A stretch of DNA of 28,753 nt from Plakobranchus ocellatus (Eukaryota > Mollusca > Gastropoda > Plakobranchidae). Under the pieces are notes generated by a model that saw only the letters and a list, made by a program, of their open reading frames with translations, was not told the DNA's origin and did not search any database. A program made the translations under genes and the position numbers. Positions 9,597 through 17,515 of this stretch are shown here, piece after piece. Position 1 is the stretch's first letter. Every line of letters begins with the position of its first letter. Location of the stretch: assembly GCA_019648995.1 (NCBI GenBank), contig BLXT01001140.1, positions 18,311-47,063 on the forward strand, written 5' to 3'.

Positions 9597-11952
9597 CTAC
9601 AAAGTTTAAGGAAAGTAAATAAACACCTTATCAATAAACACCCACTTGAACTTTGAAGAATGATATGGTGTAAGTAACAAATTGCTACATGTATTAATAT
9701 CACACATGCATTAAGCGGGGGAGCTACACCTCAGACCTAATTTCTAAAGTAATTCTAATAGATGCATAAAACTTTATTCATACGATCTTTATGTAATGTA
9801 TATGCAAAATCTACTGTCAAAAAAATTTATTTTTACAAGGTTGCTATGGCAGTGGCAGCCATCTTCGATTTTGGAGTATTTTTTTCAATCACTAAAACTC
9901 ACATAGTTGTGGACAGATTAACTTCAAATTTGGTTGACATAATCTAGAGATGGGCTTTTACAAATGATTAGCGAGCTTTTTTGATATTTTACGACATACT
10001 GAGAAAAGAAAAAATTAAAATATTTCTATTTGAAATTTCTAATTTTGAACCTTTCCTGATTTTTTTTTTCAAAAATAAAAATATTCACACCATATTGAAA
10101 AACTGCTCTAATCGATTGTTCATCACATGTTTCTGAACAATGACACCAAGTTTTGACCAAATCCACCCACAAGTAGCAAAGTTTTAGTGAAAAATATAAA
10201 AAAATTTTAAATTCTGAGAAAATCTATGAAACCCATTTATAAGGGAAATTCAATTGCCATGTTATGTTTGAAAATCCTTTTAACTAAAAACCACTTTTTT
10301 TCTGAACATGTCAAAGTTTATTTCCTAAAGGTATCTAAAAAAAAAAAATTGTGGCAAAAAATAAAAAGCAATGTGACAGAGAAAAATAAGGAAAAAAAAT
10401 TAATGGACAGGGTGCCCCCCCCAAATTAAGTTTTGAATATTTTAATTTTGTTTTGCTTTGTTTTTCAAGGGCAGGGCAGCCTAAAGCACAAACCAACAAA
10501 CACAGAGATCTTCACTTACATAGGCATCACATACATTGATGTTTGTAACATACCAATAACTCTATTTTAGTTTAGATATATACATTGCTCTTTGGTTTTT
10601 ACTGTTAAATATGTCATAAATAAATTGGAATAGAGAGTTGTTCATTAAGTTTTAGATTTCATTTTGGTAACTTTAAAAAATAATTAAATTAGGTTTAAAT
10701 TCATTTGTATAAATTGGTTTGATATAAACGGTGCAAAAGGAGTAAACATACACAACATATCTTTTTCAATTGCAATTTGTGAACTTGTCCCACTGCATGA
10801 AATTGTCTTCTCAGAAGACAATACATTTAGGTGTAAAAATTGGCTTTGTAAAAAAAGAAAATGTGAAAAACTTATACTGGTCATAATTAAAGTTTAAAAA
10901 ATTGTCTTAGCTTTAAGTCTTAAAACCGATGAAGGACAATCAAACAAATAATTTGACATGTAATGAATTACATGATTTAGATCAAGAGATTGTTTGAGAA
11001 AATGTTAGAGTTATGGTCCATGTAAGGGCTCATAATGCTGTTGTTTTATATTTCTCCTGGGGGCTATCAGATCTAATTAACTCAGGTGATGAATCATGAC
11101 ATGCCAGAGGCAAATTCATAAAATCTCCTAGACATAGAGAGGGTTATTGGTCACCTCACAAACTAAATTCCTACTTCCAACATTGTAGCAAGAGGCCCTG
11201 TGGCAGCTTCACTATTAACATTTCACTACTTCATAAGTTAACTGACCAAGATCAACGCTTTACACCTGAGTGCTTCTTATGCTGTCTTTTTTTTTTTTCT
11301 TTTCTCTTGATATTATACAATACCATTGCTGAAACTTTTCACAAAAGGATAAAAACAGGAAAAGCTCATTTTTTTTAAAGAGTATAAGTTTTGAAGATAA
11401 AATAAAATTTTCCCTTCACTAAGATGTCGTCAGAAAAAAAAATGACAATTTAAAACAAAACAAAACAAAAAGAAGTATAAATAGAATCCTACACCATAAA
11501 TAAAAACAAGTGTTTCAGTATTATCAATAATTTTCATATTTTAAACACATTTTTAATGAAATTTTGAAGTATTGATCAATGCAAAAAAAGAGCGATGAAA
11601 ATGCTCCTTTACGAGTAGCCAGCTCAATTAAATCTCTAGCCAAAAGGGCCAGTCTTGACCTAAAACTGACCTAACCTGCTGTTGTTAAAATGAGTTTTCC
11701 CTGTGGGAACTAAGTGGGATTTAAAAGTCAGAATTTTAGCTGTGTTTTATACTTCTTAAAGCTTAAAAGAAAAAAAAATCAAACAAAAACATTTATCATG
11801 CCTAGAGGTCTGCTGCGATCTGGACTGCTGTTTCGTCTATTGCCTCCACCATGTGGCTCTTCCTCCGTCTTACGTTTGAACATGTAGTAGGCTGCACACC
11901 CAATAGCAACAATAGCAGGCACCGCAATTCGCACCAAAATAGCTAGAGACAT
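9349..11952 (-). CDS. Membrane-anchored C3HC4 RING-finger protein (putative E3 ubiquitin ligase), two coding exons
   Basis: Joined from 11952-11802 and 9596-9349; 132 residues, ending in TGA at 9351-9349. Residues about 9-25 form a hydrophobic segment followed by KRK, which suggests an N-terminal signal anchor with the rest in the cytosol. Residues 26-82 are a basic, G/R/N/P/E-rich linker. Residues 83-122 are a canonical RING: C83-x2-C86-x11-C98-x-H100-x3-C104-x2-C107-x11-C119-x2-C122, with an Ile after the first Cys and a Pro after the seventh, positions that usually contact the E2. The likely role is transfer of ubiquitin from an E2 at a membrane (ER or outer mitochondrial membrane are guesses). 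The start is fixed by conservation with the paralogue at 22921. The intron is phase 1 with acceptor TTTGTAG at 9597. The donor is unusual: GC at 11801-11800. The exact RING family was not recognised, so no symbol is given. Confidence 0.85.
9597..10636 (-). other. Intron of the RING gene, 3' part
   Basis: AT-rich intron sequence without coding signal. It contains a diverged dispersed element around 9840-9925. The open frames at 9762-9947 and 10226-10429 are incidental. Confidence 0.5.
9840..9925 (-). repeat. Dispersed element with AAGATGGC core (copy 1)
   Basis: Read on the minus strand, this resembles 22181-22272 on the plus strand: an AAGTT(A/G)AT start, a middle with GTTTTAGTGATTGAAAA against CATAAAACTTTGAAAA, then AAGATGGC(T/C)G and TGCCAT(A/G)(G/C)CAAC. 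It is not at an equivalent place in the two arms, so it looks like an interspersed repeat and not part of the duplication. Confidence 0.35.
10637..10929 (-). repeat. Intronic duplicated block (left arm)
   Basis: On the minus strand this matches 25775-26061 on the plus strand, nearly end to end (293 against 287 bp), and both copies lie in the sense orientation inside the intron after the anchor exon. Shared landmarks include AGACTTA.AG(C/T)TAAGA, ATAA...CAACTTTTTC-like sequence, TG(C/G)G..ACAAGTT.ACAAATTGCAATT, CCAATTTATAC and TTACCAAAAT(G/C)AAAT. No coding frame is conserved. Similarity ends abruptly at GAACA(A/G)C. Confidence 0.75.
10930..11801 (-). other. Intron of the RING gene, 5' part
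   Basis: AT-rich intron sequence with no coding signal. It holds several A or T runs (for example near 11287-11299) and an AAAAC microsatellite near 11450-11470. No convincing match was found by eye to the corresponding stretch of the right locus (23060-25774). Confidence 0.5.
11800..11801 (-). other. GC splice donor of the RING gene
   Basis: The anchor exon ends ...CCTCTAG followed by GCATGA. The right paralogue has the homologous junction as ...CGTCCAG followed by GTACTG, in the same phase, so the left copy seems to carry a T-to-C change at donor position +2. A competing canonical donor (GTAAGA at 11873-11868, preceded by AAAC) is also in phase 1 and would give a 108-residue protein lacking residues 28-51 or so. 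Confidence 0.5.
11802..11952 (-). CDS. Coding exon 1 of the RING gene (membrane anchor)
   Basis: Encodes 50 codons plus one base. It starts MSLAILVRIAVPAIV and continues into AYYMFKRK, then a Glu/Gly/Arg-rich segment. The paralogous exon at 22921-23059 starts MSVPNLVKIVAPAF and continues AYYYIFKH, then a Gly/Glu/Arg-rich segment, and is the same in phase. The shared start codon, shared leader sequence (AGTGAGAGGAA in both) and shared upstream splice acceptor support this start. Confidence 0.85.
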
Positions 11953-12062
11953 TGTGTAGTGTTCCTCTCACTAGGATCAATCGTCCTCTGAGGTGTTCCC
12001 CTGTCATATGAGGATAAATTTAAAAACAACAAGGAATGATTTAAAAAGAAGAGATGGTTGAA
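11953..12062 (-). promoter_or_regulatory. 5' UTR segment, splice acceptor and conserved upstream intron (left)
   Basis: On the minus strand, 12000-11953 is 5' UTR after an acceptor CTCATATGACAG (12012-12001). The right locus has CTCATTTGATAG (22860-22871) followed by 22872-22920. The intron just upstream is also shared: TTCAACCAT(C/T)TCTTC and TTTTTAAATC. Thus the gene has at least one noncoding first exon further right, not located here. Confidence 0.65.
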
Positions 12063-13420
12063 ATATACACGACTGCCCCTTTAGTGACACATATAATATT
12101 AAGAACAAAATTTAAGCTCTGAAAACAGCAAGTCTTAAGAAAATCCAAAACAATTGCATTTTAAACAATTAAAATTTCACATAGGCCAAAACTGAATTTA
12201 AGAGCATGTGAAGGGGAACACTGAATATACTAAATCTATGTCAATATATAATGCTATCCATTTAAAAAAAATGACCTTCAATTAAAAGTGTTCAAGCTAA
12301 ATTTGACACAATAGGCAGCTCAAGGCACATATAAAATAAGATTGTAAAGCTCCATTTCCCTGCATATGGGCTGGTCTGACCACCAATGAACTCCTTGAAG
12401 AACACTTTTTTTAGAGTAGGTCTTTTGTGAAAACTGGGGTTTTAATTTTTTTTGTTGCTAAGAATGGTTTTGGTATGTAAACAATTTGTTGCTGCATAAA
12501 GGCCGCCTGTAAAATTAGGTCTTTCATGAATTTTTTTAGGGTTACTTATGTATTTATCACCTTTGTCCCAAAGGTACTTTTTATTTCTTTCCCACCTCTT
12601 AGTTATAAATATGTTTGCTTGGGCTGAAGAAGGCAGCGGAACAACCCTCAGGCTCTAAAACTTTCACAGTTCACTGCTTAAATTTTACATTACTTTTCTG
12701 TCTTAGCCTAAGTTTTTGGCACATTCTAAATATGCTGCTGACTAGACATCAACAATGTTAAACATGTTCAGTCCTCCCTCCATTGTTTCATTATTAGCAT
12801 GAGTGCATTTTTTTCTGTTGTATATGCACACTTCCCTTGAATTTCTCCACTGTTTTATTAATTTTTTAATAAATGTGGCTTTAGCTTGATGAGCTAGGCC
12901 TGAAACAGCTTGATTCAGAATCAGAGATTTCTATCTCCGTAGGCGTAGTGAAGGTCAGGACTGACTCCTAGGTCCAGATCTAGATCTAGAATTTTAAATG
13001 TCAAGGATTACCTAAGAATATTTTCATAATTTAAGATTGAAACAACTTAAACATAACTACTATGAAGTAAATACATGGTGAAAATGGTTTAGATCAAGAA
13101 TCTACATAATCATACACTAGATATAGATCTATGCTTTGTTTAAGGTCATGTAGGCCTGGTAGCTCTGTTGATCATTGTGGTTCTTCTTTAAGCAAACTCA
13201 TCCTCATATGAACTGGCATTCTCACAGACAAAATAATCTACTATGAACTGATTAAGCTGATTATGGGCTGTATTCTTTTCATTAAGAAGAGCAGTAACAT
13301 TTTTTTTTTTTTTTAAATTAGATCTAGGCCTAGATAATGCCTACATATTGTTGCCGCTAAACAAGCCCTTAGAAACGGAGCATAACTCTCAATTAAAATT
13401 AATTTAAAAAAAATTATCCT
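12063..13420. other. Intergenic / 5' intron stretch, nothing coding
   Basis: AT-rich with no coding signal. A short CAATTGCATT shared with the right arm (near 12150; reverse complement near 22700) hints that the duplication continues, but strongly diverged. The first CTAGAT palindrome clusters begin at 12976. Confidence 0.4.
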
Positions 13421-13643
13421 AGTAAGAAAAGACTTTTGCAACTTGTAATAAAAAGATAAAAGTTGCTTGATGTGATAAAGGTATAAATATGTATAAATTT
13501 ATTTGAATGTGCAAATTAGAGGGGTAGATAACACAGTAAGAAAAGACTTTTTCAACTTTTGATAAAAAGATAAAAGTTCCTTATAAAGGTAAAAATGTAT
13601 AAATTTATTTTAATGGATGTGGAAATTAGTAGGGTAGATGACC
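13421..13643. repeat. Tandem duplication, about 114-bp period
   Basis: Unit 1 (13421-13534) and unit 2 (13535-13643) both start AGTAAGAAAAGACTTTT and share ATAAAAAGATAAAAGTT, ATGTATAAATTTATTT and GGGTAGAT. Unit 2 has a few small deletions. There is no coding content. Confidence 0.8.
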
Positions 13644-14228
13644 TATACAATACAATGACTTAATTCGCAGGAAATCCACTTTTTCCACGAAAAAAGGACA
13701 AAACATAACGTCAAAAAAGCTTTTAAAAACACTTTTATGCAAAGAATTAGATAATAACCTTTTGGGAATGCTAAATTAATAGTTCAAGATTGATTTTAAA
13801 CAATGTTAATTTTGCTGGATATCAACCTCATATCACTTTTTTGCCTGTAGTTCAAAATAGAGCTCAGTGACATATAAGTCATTATATGTGCCTTGTTTTT
13901 GCTGAACGCATCAAATTTAAAGATGTGAGAGGCTTAGAAAGCCAAAACATAACCCTGATTATACCAGTTATTAGACTAGTAAAAAAATATTAAGGGAAAA
14001 AACTTAACAATATCATCTTTAACTTACAAGGGAATGTATAAATGTCCCTGCACTTTGCTTTAATCAGTTTAAAATTTCTGCTCTGCTTTTTTAAAAAATC
14101 AATTTATTCATCATTTTCAATCACATGGAAGATCTTTGTTTTTTCACAAGTTCAGTTGGCCCCTACTTTGCACAAAAATTTTAGGAAAAAGTATCACTAA
14201 ACTTTCCATGGCACTTTTGAAAGTATTA
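13644..14228. other. Intergenic stretch, nothing recognised
   Basis: AT-rich sequence without open frames of note, repeats or transposon termini. Confidence 0.4.
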
Positions 14229-14325
14229 GCAGTAGTAGTAGCAGTAGCAGTAGTAGTAGAGTAGTAGTAGTAGTAGTAGTANNNNNNNNNNNNNNNNNNN
14301 NNNNNNNNNNNNNNNNNNNNNNNNN

Positions 14326-14366
<41 letters not shown>
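14229..14366 (+). repeat. (TAG)n microsatellite with assembly gap
   Basis: A trinucleotide array of AGT/TAG units with a few AGC interruptions at its left end, broken by 44 Ns at 14282-14325. The true length is unknown because the gap lies inside the array. A strongly degraded array on the complementary strand (TAC/CCA units) lies near 20150-20290. Confidence 0.9.
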
Positions 14367-14418
14367 TACAAATAATAGTAGATGATATTAATACTAGTGG
14401 TAGTATAGGGAATGACTA

Positions 14419-14674
14419 TTTGTCCCGGCGCTTTTTCGTTTGTTTCCACCCGGACTTTTCATAGGCCTAGATTCTAACTATATTATTCGATCTGGCTCTG
14501 TGTTATCCGATAGGAGCAAACGAAAATAGTTCGAAAAGCTGTCATGCACCAAACCTTTTTCATTTCGTCGATGGATTAGGAAGATTGAGCCAGATCGAAC
14601 AATACAGCTAGAATCTAGATCTAGGCCTATAGAAAAAGTCAGGGTGGGAACAAACGAAAAAGCGCTTTTGTCCC
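14419..14674. mobile_element. Fold-back MITE with 8-bp target duplication
   Basis: An element of 240 bp (14427-14666) is flanked by identical octamers TTTGTCCC at 14419-14426 and 14667-14674. Its ends are long inverted repeats: 14427-14498 matches the reverse complement of 14587-14666. Both arms begin (G/A)GCGCTTTTTCG and share TTTGTT.CCACCC, ATAGGCCTAGAT, TCTA.CT.TATT.TTCGAT and CTGGCTC. The right arm has one extra CTAGAT unit. There is no coding frame. An 8-bp duplication fits hAT-, Mutator- or related-type transposases; the long arms lean to a fold-back or Mutator-like element, but the class is not settled. Confidence 0.75.
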
Positions 14675-14941
14675 TTCAAACTCTTGGCCTGTAGACTCTA
14701 GATCTAGATCTAGACGTCCCAACTTTTATTCTTCGCGTATTTGCATTGCGTGGCTTATTAGATCAACGAAATAACACTTATATGACTTGTACACCACTTG
14801 CTCTCAAGTTTTAAAGTCCTTACCTAACTCTTGATTAAATGGATCTGTAAGAGGTCTTTTTCCCAAGGAAACTCTAGATCTAGATCTAGATTAGATCTAG
14901 AGAGTGATAAATGCTTCGAAAAGCTGTCATGCACCAAACCT
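14530..14941 (+). repeat. 27-bp perfect direct repeat
   Basis: The 27-bp sequence beginning TTCGAAAAGCTGTCATGC and ending ACCAAACCT occurs at 14530-14556 (in the loop of the fold-back element) and again at 14915-14941. The flanks are unrelated, apart from nearby CTAGAT palindromes. Confidence 0.85.
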
Positions 14942-15936
14942 GGAGTTGGATAACTGGGAAATCCCGAATCTTTAGGTCCGATGGTTGAAATGCTCAGGGT
15001 TCTCTTACAGGAGACTAAGCCCTACTGGATCAAGATATAAATCTCTCCTTTTGCATGTAGTCTAGATCTAGTATATAAAACGTGTTGCTCAATCAAATTG
15101 TTCTCTTTGATCCTCATCGAGAGCTAAATTCCATTGCAAATCAGCATTGATTATTAATAAAATAATATCTCGATCTAAATATAATCCATCCCAGCAGAAT
15201 GTAGATTTCGATCGAGATTTACGTGTGACTAATGTTTGTTTTTATTTTTGATATGAATGTTTGATCATAGAGTTACCTTTCTTTGGGATTTTTGAAAACT
15301 AAAAATAGATGCCAGTCTTGTGATGTGTTTCCACAGGTAGTACTTTACTGTCTTTGATGCTTCTGAGGCAGGGTATCCAAACAAAAGCAAACAAAACACC
15401 TAGAACCTAATGGTTTGGAGCACAAGTTAATGCTCATTATCATTTTTCAAAGGGAAAAAACATAATAAATTTTTAGTCAAAATAATCAACCACTCATGTG
15501 CTTTACGTCACAATGTTCGCGGTTATTTAACATCTTCACTTCAAAGGTTTCCTGTTTTTTTTTGTTTTTTTTTTCATGGCTGCGATTGAGTCTTATTTTG
15601 TTTGTTCTCATCCAAGAGGAGATTCGTTCAAGCAGTGTGAATCTTTTCCGTCCTCTACTTCTCATGCTTTCTATTTATAGTTGTAAGTTGATGTTTTAAG
15701 TCCTCTTCCCTCATCTCATTGTAACGATTTAAATGATATAGAATTGCATATATGTCAGCTTTCGATAACATTATTTTCTTTAAAAAAAAAAACAAAAACA
15801 AAAAAAAAAAACCTTTTCTTACTGGTTCGTGTGTGTGTTTAATTTCAAATTTTAAAATTATGCTAAAAATTGCAGCTTGAATTTCTCTGAAGAAATTGAA
15901 GGAGAACACAATTATTTCAAATCCACCAAAAGAATT
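14942..15936. other. Intergenic stretch, no gene recognised
   Basis: No coding exon recognised. A minus-strand CTCCTGTAAGAG motif at about 15006-15017 would be a good splice donor and might end a noncoding first exon of the left gene, but there is no supporting evidence. The open frames at 15496-15699 and 15655-15909 are low-complexity; the latter includes an A-rich run at 15781-15811. Confidence 0.35.
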
Positions 15937-16340
15937 GTGAGGCAGGGATATGTAATGTCTCCTGCTCTTTTAACCTAGAAAATCTTATGGACAGAAAACA
16001 GTCCAGTGAGACGGTTTTGAAAGAAGCTTATCATGAGCTGTCATTGATTAAAATCATAAGACGGAGGCAACTACAATTTTTAGGAATCATTTGCCGACAC
16101 TTGGTTTAGAGCACTTAGCAATCATCGGAAAAATTGAAGGCAAACGCAACAGAGGTGGACAACTGAGTATGATTGACCTATCATAATGCTCTGTTAGGCA
16201 GACGGAGAATAACTTTTATTGAAAGTCTTAACTCAAGGGGCAAGAAGTAATGGTAGCAACAGCAACTTTATAAGTTAACTGAGAACAGGTTTGGGTGGAG
16301 GAACATGGTCGCCAATGTCTGTTCAAGATAGGGCACCTAA
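15937..16340 (+). mobile_element. Non-LTR retrotransposon remnant (RT motif fused to C-terminal end)
   Basis: At 15937 a frame reads VRQGYVMSPALL, a typical reverse-transcriptase motif of LINE elements (usually VRQGC.LSP.LF). Soon after, from about 16050, a frame reads IKIIRRRQLQFLGIICRH, then IEGKRNRGGQ, matching the region after the RT domain in LINE polyproteins. The end at about 16299-16340 reads RNMVANVCSR, stop, GT, stop. Several hundred codons are missing between the RT motif and the C-terminal part, and stop codons and frameshifts are present, so this is an internally deleted dead copy. Confidence 0.65.
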
Positions 16341-17160
16341 AGAAAAAGAAGCATTGGCCGATAGGCGGCTAGAAGCGGAAAAAAATAACATCCAAGAAAA
16401 AGGACAAAAACAAAAAAACAAACAACCGGTTTTGGGTAATATCAATCTTTTCTTTTTCCTTTCTTCCTTCTTTTCTATAGATATTGAATTTTATAATTTT
16501 TTTCTTGGTATTAACTTTTTATAGGTATCTATAGATACAAGCATCCCCAATTAATTTAGTAACACAGTAAAGTTAGATAATAAGATGCCTAATAGCAAAC
16601 TTGTTTGGTTCAGAAATGATAAAAGTCTTACGTGCTGCAAGTTTACCCTGGTAATAGGGTGAATATCATAAAGAGATCAAAGGTAATGAAAAACAACTTT
16701 TCAGAAAATTTTCAATTTTTAAAGAGGTTATTTCTTTCGTTACATTAAAAAAAAAGAAAAGAAAAAAGAATAAAAAAAACCCCACAGATTCTTCACATTT
16801 AATCTTAATGATGAAAAAAAGATAGTTGCAGTGAACCGGGTAAGTATCATAAAAATATTCCAGAGGAGAGAGAAAAGCATAAAAGTGACACATTCGAGGA
16901 CAACTTACAAAAATTTAATGTGGGATGCATGTTTTATGTTTTATTTGTCAAAGGCCTTGAAATAATCAATGAGGCATAGATGGAGGTCTTTACGCATTTC
17001 TGTACACCTTTGCATAAGCAATGGCAAAGTGAGTATTGCGTTTCTATTCCCATATATTAGGCACAAAGCCAAACTGTTAAACGGATATTTTGTAGGCATA
17101 GACTGTGGCTTATTCAATGCATCAAAAAAAAAAAAAAAAAAAAAAGCAACAGATTTTTAA
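16341..17160. other. Intergenic stretch, nothing recognised
   Basis: AT-rich. The open frames at 16291-16524, 16666-16893 and 16969-17160 are either LINE tail or low-complexity. A pure A run lies near 17124-17144. Confidence 0.4.
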
Positions 17161-17515
17161 TAGAATAGCTCATAAACGGATTGTTCTATGAAGTTCACAT
17201 TCTGTTGCTCCTGGTGTTTTAGGCAGTACTATAAAATCAGACTTACAAAGATGTTCTATAAATTGTACTGCTATCGCATATTGAATTAAGGAGTTTTGTT
17301 GTCTGAATCTAAGACTCTTGCGCATTCTATGCACCAAAACACGTAACAGGATTTTTGTAAAATAGCTCATTAAACTGATTGTTCTATGAAGTTCACATTC
17401 TGTTGCCCCTGGTATGTTATGCAATACTATGAAAACAGATTTACAAAGATCTTCTGGGTCAAAGCCATTTAGATGTTGTTAGAGCTATCAATAATTCACT
17501 CGAGACAGAAAAAAG
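17161..17515 (-). mobile_element. LINE reverse-transcriptase fragment with internal duplication
   Basis: On the minus strand a frame reads PEDLCKSVFIVL, then PGATECELHRTISLMSYFTK, then ILLRVLVHRMRKSLR, the N-terminal part of a LINE reverse-transcriptase domain. The same region recurs downstream in the same strand (EHLCKSDFIVL, PGATECELHRTI), because a roughly 95-bp segment is present twice: 17361-17455 and 17164-17257. The catalytic YADD region is absent. The open frame 17170-17424 is this remnant and is not a gene. It may be the same family as the plus-strand remnant at 15937-16340. Confidence 0.7.

Larger units (their letters stand above)
12976..15071. repeat. Cluster of CTAGAT palindromic microsatellites
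   Basis: Short runs of the palindromic hexamer AGATCT/CTAGAT recur at 12976-12990, 13318-13335 (perfect palindrome ATCTAGGCCTAGAT at 13322-13335), 14613-14625, 14697-14714, 14873-14901 and 15061-15071. The runs at 14697-14714 and 14873-14890 are identical 18-bp perfect palindromes. Outside about 12.9-15.1 kb such runs are not seen in the window. Confidence 0.7.

Noticed and set aside
10684..10884. Minus-strand frame resembling the plus-strand frame 25813-25998
   Set aside because: Both are inside the duplicated intron block. The similarity is at DNA level and the frames are not consistently open.
14229..14366. Repeats considered as a CRISPR-like array
   Set aside because: It is a simple trinucleotide microsatellite in a eukaryotic genome, with no spacer structure.
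15006..15017. Minus-strand CTCCTGTAAGAG as donor of a noncoding first exon of the left gene
   Set aside because: A good motif match but no transcript, promoter or mirror counterpart evidence; many such motifs occur by chance.
15072..15081. TATATAAAAC as a TATA box
   Set aside because: AT-rich background makes it uninformative, and no start site or downstream gene is evident.
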